Shown: in pieces, positions 51,858 through 60,246 of the stretch
How positions within the stretch are numbered: position 1 is the stretch's first letter
How the letters are laid out: each line of letters opens with the position of its first letter
Assembly (NCBI RefSeq): GCF_000744105.1
Contig: NZ_JQLH01000001.1
Coordinates: 558,001 to 622,000 of the forward strand
DNA: 64,000 nt
Direction of reading: 5' to 3'
Source: Maribacter forsetii DSM 18668
GTDB lineage: Bacteria; Bacteroidota; Bacteroidia; Flavobacteriales; Flavobacteriaceae
The notes under the pieces: generated by a model
What the model saw: the letters and a program-made list of their open reading frames with translations, nothing else
Told to the model about the DNA's origin: nothing
The model's database searches: none
Program-made: the position numbers and the translations under genes

Positions 51858-53684
51858 ATGGGTTTAGTTACCGCGAAGGAAGTTGCCAAGGCTATCAACC
51901 TCTCTAAATACGGAGTGTTTGGTACTTTTATTGGTTGGGTGTTGTTGAAGATTACGAGATTATCTGCCATTAATAGATTCTATGATTCTATTGCCCATTT
52001 AGAAGGTGAAGACTATGCAAATGCCATTCTAGAACATTTTGAAATTGATTACGAAATTCCTGAGGAGGATTTTAGACGTTTACCCAAAGAAGGTCCGTAT
52101 GTTACTATTAGTAATCACCCATTAGGAGCTATTGACGGTATTTTACTATTTAAATTAATGGTAAAGCAGCGTCCAGACTATAAGATAATGGCGAACTTTC
52201 TACTACAAAGAATGGTGCCGTTAGAGCCTTATATTCTTCCTGTAAATCCGTTCAGTGAACATAAAGATGCCAGAAGTAATCTTGCCGGATTCAAAAGAAC
52301 ATTAGAACATTTAAATAATGGTCATGTATTAGGTGTTTTTCCTGCTGGTGAAGTCTCTACTTATAAAGACGGTAAACTCATTGTAGATAAACCTTGGGAA
52401 GAGGCAGCTATAAAATTGATTAGAAAGGCAAATGTACCTGTAGTTCCTATTTATTTTCATGCAAAGAATAGTTCTTTGTTTTATCGCATTTCTAAATTAG
52501 GCGATTCTTTACGTACGGCAATGATTCCGTCACAAGTATTCTCTCAAAGAAATAGACCTATTAAAGTGAGAATAGGACAGCCAATTTCTGTAAATGCCCA
52601 AAAAGAGATTGAAAGTTTAGAGGAGTATACAGACCTGTTGCGTCGTAAAACCTATATGTTGTCTAATGCATATGAAAAAGAGCGTTTAATAGATCAAATA
52701 CCTACATCTCTTAAAATACCTAAACAACCCAAGAAGATTGCTGAGGCTGTACGTAAAGAGGTGATGGAAGGGGAAATAGAAAAGCTTAGGGAAAAAGATT
52801 GCCGCTTACTTCAAAGTAAGAATTACGAGGTTTTTTTAGCGAAAGAAAAAGACATGCCGTTTATTTTAAAAGAAATTGGTAGACAGCGCGAAGTAACTTT
52901 TAGAGCAATAGGCGAAGGGACTAATAAAGCTATTGATTTAGATAGCTTTGATAGTTATTATCACCATCTTTTTCTTTGGGATAATCAAGCAAAATGTATT
53001 GTTGGCGCCTATAGGATGGGTATGGGATCAGAGATTTTTCCTGAACACGGTATTAATGGTTTTTATGTTCAAGATCTCTTTAGGGTAGAGCCAGAATTGT
53101 ACGGTATGATGCAAAATTCCATAGAAATGGGTCGTGCTTATATTACCAAAGAATACCAGCAAAAACCAATGCCTTTATTTTTACTTTGGAAAGGGATTGT
53201 GCATACTACATTGCGGTTTCCTGAGCATAAGTATTTAATTGGCGGTGTTAGTATCAGTAACCAATTTTCTAACTTCTCTAAATCATTGATGATCGAGTTT
53301 ATGAAGTCTAACTATTGGGATCCATATGTTGCTCAGTATATTAGACCTAAAAAGGAATTTAAAGTGAAACTTAATGATGCGGATAAGGAATTCGTTTTTG
53401 ATGAAACGCAAGCCGATTTAAATAAGTTTGATAGGTTAATAGATGAGGTAGAACCTGGAAGTCTTCGTTTACCGGTTTTAATCAAAAAGTATATTAAGCA
53501 AAATGCAAAAGTAGTCGCGTTCAACGTTGATCCATTATTCAATAATTCGGTAGACGGATTAATGTACATTAAGATAGCCGATTTACCAGAGAGTACTGTA
53601 AAACCTGTAATGGAAGAATTTCAGGCAGAATTGGAACGGAAGTTATTGGAATCTCAAAATTCAGGGATAGAAGAGCAAATTTAA
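51858..53684 (+). CDS. olsF: OlsF-like bifunctional acyltransferase (aminolipid synthesis)
   Basis: A 608-residue protein with two acyltransferase modules in the order known for OlsF. Residues about 70-290: PlsC/OlsA-like O-acyltransferase, with SNHPLGAIDG (H87, D93) and VFPAGEVSTYKDG. Residues about 310-560: an OlsB/hemolysin-type N-acyltransferase in the GNAT class (VFLAKEKDMPFILKEIGRQREVTFRAIGEGT, then VGAYRMGMG). In Flavobacterium and Serratia, OlsF makes ornithine lipid from ornithine and two acyl chains; the amino acid used here could be ornithine, glycine or serine-glycine, unproven. Inner membrane-associated. The stop shares four bases with the convergent arsN-like gene. Confidence 0.85.
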   Translation: MGLVTAKEVAKAINLSKYGVFGTFIGWVLLKITRLSAINRFYDSIAHLEGEDYANAILEHFEIDYEIPEEDFRRLPKEGPYVTISNHPLGAIDGILLFKLMVKQRPDYKIMANFLLQRMVPLEPYILPVNPFSEHKDARSNLAGFKRTLEHLNNGHVLGVFPAGEVSTYKDGKLIVDKPWEEAAIKLIRKANVPVVPIYFHAKNSSLFYRISKLGDSLRTAMIPSQVFSQRNRPIKVRIGQPISVNAQKEIESLEEYTDLLRRKTYMLSNAYEKERLIDQIPTSLKIPKQPKKIAEAVRKEVMEGEIEKLREKDCRLLQSKNYEVFLAKEKDMPFILKEIGRQREVTFRAIGEGTNKAIDLDSFDSYYHHLFLWDNQAKCIVGAYRMGMGSEIFPEHGINGFYVQDLFRVEPELYGMMQNSIEMGRAYITKEYQQKPMPLFLLWKGIVHTTLRFPEHKYLIGGVSISNQFSNFSKSLMIEFMKSNYWDPYVAQYIRPKKEFKVKLNDADKEFVFDETQADLNKFDRLIDEVEPGSLRLPVLIKKYIKQNAKVVAFNVDPLFNNSVDGLMYIKIADLPESTVKPVMEEFQAELERKLLESQNSGIEEQI

Positions 53685-54181
53685 TCTACGCCAACAATAC
53701 TACTTCGTCGTTCAAAAAGTACATTATCTACCCACTTTCCGTGTAGTTTTCCAATACGTTCACGTTTGCCGATCATTCTAAACCCAGAGGCTTCGTGGAT
53801 TTTGATACTGCCATAGTTTGTAGGGAATACGCCTGATTGTAGTGTCCAAATACCTTCTTTTTCGCTTGCGCTTATTACATGTTGTAATAATAATTTACCC
53901 AGACCTTTACCTCTGCTTTTTTTAGAAATATAGACGCTTATTTCTGCTACCCCGCCATACACGCATCTGTTGGAAACTGGGGAGAGTGCAACCCAACCTA
54001 ATATTTCATTATCACTTTCAACTACAAAACGGCAAGTGCTCATATGTGCTTTGTTCCAAGTTTCAAAAGTGGGAACATTGGTTTCAAAAGTGGCTATACC
54101 AGTATCAATGCCTTCTTTGTAAATATTAGCAACGAATTCCCAATCTGTGGGCAGCATTGTTCTTATTGTTATATCATTCAT
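53681..54181 (-). CDS. PAT-family N-acetyltransferase, ArsN-like
   Basis: A 166-residue GNAT enzyme of the phosphinothricin/arsinothricin acetyltransferase branch: GIATFETNVPTFETW (the branch's substrate loop), EISVYISKKSRGKGLGKLLLQHVI (acetyl-CoA loop) and KIHEASGFRMIGKRERIGKLHGKWVD. It starts ten bases after the stop of an ArsR-type regulator. Linked genes of this type (arsN) detoxify arsinothricin by acetylating it. No arsenate reductase or pump lies nearby, so the arsenic link rests on family and neighbour. Confidence 0.83.
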   Translation of the reverse strand: MNDITIRTMLPTDWEFVANIYKEGIDTGIATFETNVPTFETWNKAHMSTCRFVVESDNEILGWVALSPVSNRCVYGGVAEISVYISKKSRGKGLGKLLLQHVISASEKEGIWTLQSGVFPTNYGSIKIHEASGFRMIGKRERIGKLHGKWVDNVLFERRSSIVGVD

Positions 54182-54191
54182 ATAAAGTTTT

Positions 54192-54515
54192 TTAACAACA
54201 ATTGCTTTTGGTGGCGTCGAAGAAAGAATTTAATAGTGCTTGTACCGCTGTCCATTTTTGTAAATTAATACAATAACATACTTTTTTACCTTCAATTTCA
54301 CCACTAATTAAATCTATACTCTTTAGTTCTTTTAAATGCTGTGAAATAGTAGGTTGTGCTAAACCTATTTCATCAACGATGTCATTGCAAATACATGCAT
54401 CTTGCTGACTTATATATTGTAGAATTGCAATACGTGCAGGGTTGGACAGTACCTTGAAAATGACCGCCAACTTATTCTGCTCTGTATTGAAAATTTGTGT
54501 TTTGGTAATTCCCAT
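54192..54515 (-). CDS. ArsR-family metalloregulator
   Basis: A 107-residue winged-helix repressor. It opens FKVLSNPARIAILQYISQ, then a C-x-C pair in DACICNDIV (C41, C43), the recognition helix QPTISQHLKELKSIDLI, and GEIEGKKVCYCINLQKW. It ends in NCC. The paired and terminal cysteines fit As(III)/Sb(III) sensing as in E. coli-type ArsR, though spacing differs. It is first in a two-gene unit with the ArsN-like acetyltransferase and probably represses its own promoter. Confidence 0.88.
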   Translation of the reverse strand: MGITKTQIFNTEQNKLAVIFKVLSNPARIAILQYISQQDACICNDIVDEIGLAQPTISQHLKELKSIDLISGEIEGKKVCYCINLQKWTAVQALLNSFFDATKSNCC

Positions 54516-54528
54516 TTTGTATTTACAT

Positions 54529-54544
54529 ATTGCTATATTACGAT
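54529..54544. promoter_or_regulatory. Possible ArsR operator
   Basis: ATTGCTATATTACGAT is an imperfect dyad (ATTG...CGAT around ATAT) 14 bases before the arsR-type start. The position suits autorepression; the symmetry is only partial. Confidence 0.3.
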
Positions 54545-54559
54545 AATAAAATATATAAA

Positions 54560-54588
54560 AAAAGCCAGATATTGTTTTATCTGGCTTA
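54560..54588 (-). terminator. Intrinsic terminator of TM2-gene operon
   Basis: On the minus strand TAAGCCAGATAAAACAATATCTGGC is followed by a seven-base T-run. The hairpin (GCCAGATA/TATCTGGC) lies seven bases after the TM2 gene stop. Confidence 0.85.
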
Positions 54589-54594
54589 AGTTGT

Positions 54595-54990
54595 TTAGAA
54601 CCAAGGTTTTCTGCCTACTTGGTATGTGTTGTAAAATTCTTCGTCGGTTTTTGTTAAGTAGATGATACCTTCAATCAATCCTATAACTCCTGGAACCCAT
54701 ACGAAAAGTAGACCAACCCCAACACAGGATAAAACCCAGGCAGCCACTGAAACACCCAAAAGAATAAATCCTTCCTTTTGATATCCCAAAATAAATTTAT
54801 GAACTCCGAATCCTCCTAAAAATATTGCTAATAATCCTGCTAATACTTTTTTATTGTCTCCTCCTGGACCTCCGCTAAAAGCTTCTTTAGCTCCTGCAGT
54901 AAATTCATTAGCTGTTTTTTTAGCTCCTTCGCTAAATTCTTTTGCAGATTCTTCTGCCTTATCTCCGAAATCTTTGTTTTCTTCTGACAT
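54595..54990 (-). CDS. TM2 domain protein with charged N-terminal segment
   Basis: A 131-residue membrane protein. Residues 1-45 are charged and Ala/Lys/Glu-rich (DFGDKAEESAKEFSEGAKKTANEF), resembling an amphipathic repeat helix. TM2 domain: about 50-115, KVLAGLLAIFLGGFGVHKFILGYQKEGFILL, then a second helix ending FVWVPGVIGLIEGIIYLTKTDEEF. TM2 proteins are of unknown role in bacteria. Last gene of the five-gene operon starting at 57217. Confidence 0.85.
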   Translation of the reverse strand: MSEENKDFGDKAEESAKEFSEGAKKTANEFTAGAKEAFSGGPGGDNKKVLAGLLAIFLGGFGVHKFILGYQKEGFILLGVSVAAWVLSCVGVGLLFVWVPGVIGLIEGIIYLTKTDEEFYNTYQVGRKPWF

Positions 54991-55046
54991 TTATTTGTTG
55001 TTTGGTGGTTATTATTAAGGGTTAAATGTAGCGATTATTTTAAACA

Positions 55047-55433
55047 TCATAGAAATGCTTTATCAATTGGTTCCCAAAGTTCTAGCTTATTTCCGTCTGG
55101 GTCCAAAATCCATCCAAATTTTCCATATTCAAATTCTTGGATATCACCCACAACAGTAACTCCTTCTTCCTTGAGAACTTCCAATAGCTCTACTAGGTTT
55201 TCAACCCTAAAGTTCATCATAAAATTTGATTGGCTAGGCTTGAAATATTCTGTGTCTGCGTTCATTGGGCTCCATTGTGTTGAGCAGTCGTTGCCTTCTT
55301 TGTCTTTCCACCAAAATGTACAGCCATATTGATCTGTATTCAGTCCTAAATGTTTGTTATACCAATTTTTAGAATGGTCAGGGTCTTTTGTTTTAAAGAA
55401 GAATCCGCCTAAGCCTGTTACTCTATTTTTCAT
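55047..55433 (-). CDS. VOC-family (glyoxalase-fold) protein
   Basis: A 128-residue metal-dependent protein of the vicinal oxygen chelate superfamily. GGFFFKTKDPDHSKNWYNKHLGLNTDQYG and FEYGKFGWILDPDGNKLELWEP are the two beta-alpha-beta-beta-beta units with conserved E in LELWEP. These enzymes include glyoxalases, dioxygenases and resistance proteins; the substrate is unknown. Starts six bases after the DUF1801 stop, in the same operon. Confidence 0.87.
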   Translation of the reverse strand: MKNRVTGLGGFFFKTKDPDHSKNWYNKHLGLNTDQYGCTFWWKDKEGNDCSTQWSPMNADTEYFKPSQSNFMMNFRVENLVELLEVLKEEGVTVVGDIQEFEYGKFGWILDPDGNKLELWEPIDKAFL

Positions 55434-55439
55434 AGTTAT

Positions 55440-55895
55440 CTATTTTTTGATATTATTCTCGTATAAACTAATCCATTCTTGGGGAGTCATTTTAGTGCAT
55501 AGTTCTGCAATGAGCTTGTACGGAATATCATCCATACTTTTAAAACGAACGCAACTTTTGCCCATATCTAGCTTGCGTTTGCAATGAATAGGGTATTCGT
55601 TCTTGAACCAGTTCATTATAGCAGGGTCTGCATATATGCCGGAGTGATAAAGTGCGATAAAATTCTTCTGTGAAGCCAAATTTATAAAAGGCAACGGTAG
55701 TTCTGCTTGTACATGATACCCAGCCGGATATAAAGAATGTGGCACTACATAGCCCAACATGCCATAACTTAATTGCTCTTCAAAACCATTTGGTAAATTT
55801 TGTAAAATAATACCTCTTATCTTTTCAATAACCTCTTTGCGTTCTAGTGGTAATTGGGCAATATATTCGTCTGGTGTGTTGGCTTTGTATTTCAT
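55440..55895 (-). CDS. DUF1801 domain protein
   Basis: A 151-residue cytoplasmic protein of the DUF1801 (YdhG/YjbR-like) family. Typical segments: TPDEYIAQLPLERKEVIEKIRGII, FEEQLSYGMLGYVVPHSLYP, IALYHSGIYADPAIMNWF and DMGKSCVRFKSMDDIPYKLI. The family is uncharacterised, with a ligand-binding-like fold. Starts one base after the dehydrogenase stop. Operon member. Confidence 0.87.
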   Translation of the reverse strand: MKYKANTPDEYIAQLPLERKEVIEKIRGIILQNLPNGFEEQLSYGMLGYVVPHSLYPAGYHVQAELPLPFINLASQKNFIALYHSGIYADPAIMNWFKNEYPIHCKRKLDMGKSCVRFKSMDDIPYKLIAELCTKMTPQEWISLYENNIKK

Positions 55896-55896
55896 A

Positions 55897-56841
55897 TCAC
55901 TCTAAAAATTTTGCTTTCACTTTGTCTACTACCGTTTGGGCCAGTTTTATTTTGCTTTCTACCGTCCAACCTGCTACGTGTGGTGTTAGAATCACTTGGT
56001 CAGAGTCAATTAGATATTGAAATGCTTTAGGTAAATTGTTATCTGTAAACATATTTTCAAAAGAGGCTTTTTCATACTCCAGTACATCCAAACCTGCACC
56101 AAGAACTTTTCCTGATTTTAAGGCATCGACCAGATCCGTAGTTACAATGCATTTGCCTCTGGCTGTATTAATAATCCAAATAGGATTATTGAATTTTTCT
56201 AGAAACTCAGCATCGACCATACCAATGGTCAATTCTGTTTGTGGTACATGTAGACTAACAACATCAGCTCTATTTTGGAATTCCATAATGCCTACTTGGC
56301 GTGCATTTTCATCTTCTACACCACCTTGTATGTCATAGCAAATAACCTCTTCTACATCAAAACCTTTTAGTTTTTTAGCAAAGGCTTTTCCCATATTACC
56401 ATAACCAATAATACCTACTACTTTGCCCTCTAGCTCTATACCACGGTTACCTTCACGATCCCATTTGCCATTTCTAACTTCCTTGTCGGCGGTATTTAAT
56501 TTATTAAATAATGATAAAAGCATACCTAACGCATGTTCACCAACGGCATTACGATTGCCTTCTGGTGCAGCAGCTAGAAAAATACCTAGTGATTTTGCGT
56601 GTTTTGTATCGATATTTTCTAAACCTGCGCCTAGTCTACCTATAAATTTCAAGTTTTTTGCTTTGTCTAAAAATGCAGCATCTATAGAAAATCTACTTCT
56701 AATTATGAGTCCGTCATAGTCTTCGATTTTGGCTTCGATCTGTTCTTTGGTCGAGCTATAATCTTCATCGTTCTGAAAACCTAATTCAGCGAATTGTTCA
56801 ATAATCAATGGGTGATTTATATCTACGTGTAATACTTTCAT
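55897..56841 (-). CDS. D-2-hydroxyacid dehydrogenase (phosphoglycerate dehydrogenase-like)
   Basis: A 314-residue NAD-dependent D-2-hydroxyacid dehydrogenase. The nucleotide fold is VVGIIGYGNMGKAFAKKLKGFDVEEVICYD. Catalytic elements follow: INTARGKCIVTTDLVDAL (Arg), LDVLEYEK (Glu) and LTPHVAGWT (His). It is close to SerA but has no C-terminal ACT domain, so serine feedback is not expected. Substrate unproven: 3-phosphoglycerate or another 2-oxoacid. Second gene of the operon beginning with the cupin. Confidence 0.87.
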   Translation of the reverse strand: MKVLHVDINHPLIIEQFAELGFQNDEDYSSTKEQIEAKIEDYDGLIIRSRFSIDAAFLDKAKNLKFIGRLGAGLENIDTKHAKSLGIFLAAAPEGNRNAVGEHALGMLLSLFNKLNTADKEVRNGKWDREGNRGIELEGKVVGIIGYGNMGKAFAKKLKGFDVEEVICYDIQGGVEDENARQVGIMEFQNRADVVSLHVPQTELTIGMVDAEFLEKFNNPIWIINTARGKCIVTTDLVDALKSGKVLGAGLDVLEYEKASFENMFTDNNLPKAFQYLIDSDQVILTPHVAGWTVESKIKLAQTVVDKVKAKFLE

Positions 56842-56851
56842 TTATGCTTAA

Positions 56852-57217
56852 TTATATTTCGGGGTAATCTGTTTTTGTTTTTTCGTCTGAAACGTTGCCG
56901 GTATGGGCAGTACTTAATTTTTCAAAAAGCATGACGTGTACTTCTTCATCGTTCTTCGTTATTGGGCAATGTTCAATGCCTTTGGGGACTATAAAAATCT
57001 CTCCTTGTTGTACTACTTCCGTACGGTCTCTAAATTGCATGTGCAAAGTACCTTTTACTACTTGAAAAAGCTCATCTTCATTGTCGTGTGAATGCCATAC
57101 AAATTCACCTTTCAGCTTTGCTAATAAAACCTGCATATTATCTACAACACCTATTTGATGTGGATGCCAATACCCATTGACCAAATCATATTTTTCTTTA
57201 AGATTAATGCTTTTCAT
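56852..57217 (-). CDS. Cupin domain protein
   Basis: A 121-residue small beta-barrel. Cupin motif 1 is FVWHSHDNEDELFQVVKGTLHMQF (HxH...E metal ligands) and motif 2 is GEIFIVPKGIEHCPIT (with the third His). Such single-domain cupins are isomerases, dioxygenases or binding proteins; activity is unknown. It is first in an operon of five closely spaced genes (57217 to 54595): cupin, dehydrogenase, DUF1801, VOC, TM2. Confidence 0.88.
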   Translation of the reverse strand: MKSINLKEKYDLVNGYWHPHQIGVVDNMQVLLAKLKGEFVWHSHDNEDELFQVVKGTLHMQFRDRTEVVQQGEIFIVPKGIEHCPITKNDEEVHVMLFEKLSTAHTGNVSDEKTKTDYPEI

Positions 57218-57312
57218 GGACGTATATATTCGATTCTAAATTAGCGGTGAAAGGAAATTAATAGAGTAATATACGGAAACCACAGTATTCTAAAAAGAAG
57301 AGTAGTAGTTTA

Positions 57313-58665
57313 TTATATGCCCAAAATTAACTTGGCGATAGAAAAGTAGATTAAAATACCGAAAATGTCATTGCTTGTGGTAATAAATGGTCCGGTTGCA
57401 ATGGCGGGATCAATACCTCTTTTGTCTAAAAATAATGGCACGAAAGTACCTATGAATCCGGCAACAACAATCACTGCGATCAATGAAATGGAAATTGCCA
57501 ATGAGGTAAGGAAATCTCCCTTCCAAATCCATGTAAAAATCAATAATAAACAGGAAAGTATAACGCCGTTCAATAATGCCAAAAGCATTTCTTTGATTAA
57601 TCTACTACTTATACTTCCTTTAATATCGTCATTTGCCAAACCTTGTACTATTATGGCGCTAGATTGTACACCAACGTTACCTGCCATTGCAGCTATTAAT
57701 GGCGTAAATAGAAAGAGTACAGTGTATTCACGAAACATTTCTTCAAAACCACCCATGATCAAAGCGGCACCTGCACCACCAAATAGACCTAAGATCAACC
57801 ATGGTAAACGCGCCCTTGTAAGATCCCAAATACTATCATCAGCTTCTACATCTTGAGATATACCGGCTGCCATTTGGTAATCGCGCTCAGCTTCTTCTTT
57901 GATGACATCAACGATATCATCAATAGTAATACGACCCACCAATCTACCAATTTCATCAACTACAGGTATGGCTTCCAAATCATACTTACTCATGATTCTT
58001 GCTACCTCTTCTGGGTCTTCATTAACGTTGACAGAATCTACATTCTTTATAAAAACATCTTTAATATGTGTTTTGGTTGAAGTGGTTAATAGATCTTTTA
58101 ACGATAACCGGCCTTTTAGCTTGTCTTCGTCATCTACCACATAAATAGAATGTACGCGGGTTACATTTTCTGCCTGTGTGCGCATTTCTTTAACACAAGT
58201 AAGTACATTCCAGTTTTCATTGACCTTTACGAGCTCTTTTGCCATAAGACCACCTGCGGAATCATCTGCATATCTTAAAAGATCAACGATATCTTTTGCG
58301 TGTTCTCTATCTTCAATTTTAGAGATAACGTCTTGTATTTGGTCTTTAGGTAACTCGCCAATAATATCTGCGGCATCATCGGTGTCTAGCTCCTCTAATT
58401 CGCCGGCAATTTCTTTTGTAGATAGACTGCTTAATATAGCTTCACGAACATCTTCATCTAACTCTGTAAGAACATCGGAAGTTTTATCGCTGTCCAATAA
58501 TTTAATTAGATAGGTAGCTTTGTCCTTATCCAATTCATTAATGATTTCAGCAACATCGGCATAATGCACAGTACTCAACATAGCGTTTAGTTCAGTATCA
58601 TTGCTTTGTTCAATGAGCTGTTCTATCTCTACTACAAGTTCTTCTGTAAGCTTAAAGGGTGTCAT
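57313..58665 (-). CDS. mgtE: Magnesium transporter MgtE
   Basis: A 450-residue Mg2+ channel/transporter. The N-terminal superhelical domain (about 1-130, LDTDDAADIIGELPKDQIQDVI), paired CBS domains (about 135-255, VHSIYVVDDEDKLKGRLSLKDLL and AIPVVDEIGRLVGRITIDDIVDVI) and five membrane helices (about 285-450, RLPWLILGLFGGAGAALIM, PLIAAMAGNVGVQSSAIIVQGLA) are in the usual order. The Mg2+ gating Asp/Glu patches are visible. I use the ATG at 58665, overlapping the ksgA end by 14 bases, so the two are coupled. Confidence 0.94.
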   Translation of the reverse strand: MTPFKLTEELVVEIEQLIEQSNDTELNAMLSTVHYADVAEIINELDKDKATYLIKLLDSDKTSDVLTELDEDVREAILSSLSTKEIAGELEELDTDDAADIIGELPKDQIQDVISKIEDREHAKDIVDLLRYADDSAGGLMAKELVKVNENWNVLTCVKEMRTQAENVTRVHSIYVVDDEDKLKGRLSLKDLLTTSTKTHIKDVFIKNVDSVNVNEDPEEVARIMSKYDLEAIPVVDEIGRLVGRITIDDIVDVIKEEAERDYQMAAGISQDVEADDSIWDLTRARLPWLILGLFGGAGAALIMGGFEEMFREYTVLFLFTPLIAAMAGNVGVQSSAIIVQGLANDDIKGSISSRLIKEMLLALLNGVILSCLLLIFTWIWKGDFLTSLAISISLIAVIVVAGFIGTFVPLFLDKRGIDPAIATGPFITTSNDIFGILIYFSIAKLILGI

Positions 58666-59518
58666 CCGCAATTTTGTTCGTCAATGCTATAAAATCGTCA
58701 ACCGCCAACTGTTCCGGTCTAAGGTCAAATATAGTATCTTCTCTTAGATTATCTGATAATGAAAATGTTTTTAAACTGTTACGTAATGTCTTTCGACGTT
58801 GATTGAAAGCGGTTTTTACTACTCTATATAATAATTGCTCGTCACAAGAAAGTTCAAAGTTGGTTTTACGTGTTAATCTTAAAACTCCGGATTGTACTTT
58901 TGGTGGTGGGTCAAAAACATCTGGTTCTACCGTAAAAAGATATTCGGCATTGTAAAAAGCTTGAACTAAAACCGATAAAATGCCATATGTTTTACTGCCT
59001 TCTGCTGAACAAATACGCTGCGCAACTTCTTTCTGAAACATCCCTGAAAATTCAGGTATTTGATTTCGAAGCTCCAACATTTTAAAAACGATCTGTGTAG
59101 ATATATTGTATGGAAAGTTACCGGTAATACCAAATTGCTCATCGCCGAACAAAGTGGAAATATCAAAGTTTAGAAAATCTGCTTCTATCACTTTAAAAGA
59201 ACCATCGCCCTCAAATGCCTTTGGGTGTTCTAAAGGAAAAGTTTCGTTTAAGTACGTAATGGACTCTGTATCCAAGTCCATTGCTACTAAATTGCTATCT
59301 CGTAAAAGTAGGTATTTGGTTAAAACGCCTGTTCCCGGACCTATTTCTATGACATTTTTAAAATCTTGCTGTAATAGTGTTTCGGCAATTTGCCTGGCAA
59401 TGTCTTCATCTTTTAAAAAATGCTGACCTAAGTGTTTCTTCGCTTTTACAGGACCTTTTTCATGATGCTTTTTATGAGCATACTTATCATTTTTGTTCTT
59501 CTTTCTTTTCGTTCCCAT
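58652..59518 (-). CDS. rsmA: 16S rRNA (adenine1518/1519-N6) dimethyltransferase KsgA/RsmA
   Basis: A 288-residue SAM-dependent enzyme that dimethylates two adenines at the 3' end of 16S rRNA. The SAM site is VIEIGPGTGVLTKYLL (near 62), the acidic loop LVAMDLDTESITYL, and the catalytic motif NFPYNIST (near 134). KKHLGQHFLKDEDIARQI is the family N-terminal block. It has a lysine/histidine-rich 25-residue extension (KRKKNKNDKYAHKKHHEK), perhaps for rRNA. It starts 20 bases after the DUF4286-GGCT gene stop and overlaps mgtE. Confidence 0.95.
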   Translation of the reverse strand: MGTKRKKNKNDKYAHKKHHEKGPVKAKKHLGQHFLKDEDIARQIAETLLQQDFKNVIEIGPGTGVLTKYLLLRDSNLVAMDLDTESITYLNETFPLEHPKAFEGDGSFKVIEADFLNFDISTLFGDEQFGITGNFPYNISTQIVFKMLELRNQIPEFSGMFQKEVAQRICSAEGSKTYGILSVLVQAFYNAEYLFTVEPDVFDPPPKVQSGVLRLTRKTNFELSCDEQLLYRVVKTAFNQRRKTLRNSLKTFSLSDNLREDTIFDLRPEQLAVDDFIALTNKIADDTL

Positions 59519-59538
59519 AAATCTCTTTTAGCGACAGT

Positions 59539-60171
59539 TTATTTTGCTATATAGGCCCAAGCTTTTTTCCCCGATGCCAATTGAATTTCAATTCTTTCGT
59601 ATGCTTCACCTTCGTATCTATCTGCTTTATGTAATTCTTGATGAGATAGTGTATATACTTGACCTTTGATTGAATCTTCTTTTGATCCTGTGTGTTGTAG
59701 TGTAGGGTATAGGTCGGCTACTTTTATATCTGATATTGTATATAATGGTAATTCGTCTTCAAATCCGTTTAAAGGTCTTGCGAATACTCCCAACTGTACT
59801 TCTCTTTCCTGTAAAGTTCCGTAGGTGAATAAATAGTGGGTTGCTGTAGCTCTTTGTACAAAGAACTCATCTACTACTTCTAATTCTGTTTTAAAAGAAA
59901 CCAACTGACCTGCAAATTTCTTTTGAATACTTTCTATTAGTGCCGGTGCATCTTCTTCATAATACCTGTCTAAAGTAGCTTTGTCCGGTACGGTGTATTG
60001 AACTGAATAGGTATAGCCACCCATATCTTCTTCTACCAAAACTTTAGTGAATTTTGCACTTAAGAATTTACCGGTTGAAAGAACTTGTGGTATGTGCGTT
60101 TCTTTCATCCATTGCAGCCAAGTATCATGGGTCGTTTCTTCTATATTGGTGGTAACGTTATATATGTACAT
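59539..60171 (-). CDS. DUF4286-gamma-glutamylcyclotransferase-like fusion
   Basis: A 210-residue protein with two parts. Residues 1-103 match DUF4286: MYIYNVTTNIEETTHDTWLQWMKETHIPQVLSTG and GGYTYSVQYTVPDKATLDRYY. Residues about 112-210 are a gamma-glutamylcyclotransferase-like (GGCT/AIG2) fold: YLFTYGTLQEREVQLGVF (the YGTL loop), KGQVYTLSHQELHKADRYEGEAYERIEI with the probable catalytic Glu in DRYEG. I know DUF4286 as a stand-alone protein beside ksgA in this family, so the fusion is notable. Activity on gamma-glutamyl compounds is inference. Confidence 0.78.
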   Translation of the reverse strand: MYIYNVTTNIEETTHDTWLQWMKETHIPQVLSTGKFLSAKFTKVLVEEDMGGYTYSVQYTVPDKATLDRYYEEDAPALIESIQKKFAGQLVSFKTELEVVDEFFVQRATATHYLFTYGTLQEREVQLGVFARPLNGFEDELPLYTISDIKVADLYPTLQHTGSKEDSIKGQVYTLSHQELHKADRYEGEAYERIEIQLASGKKAWAYIAK

Positions 60172-60246
60172 GTATTATTTCAAGTTCTATTTGAATTGCA
60201 AAGTTAGTTCAACTAGGGCTTAAAACGAATTAGATAGGTCGCGATT

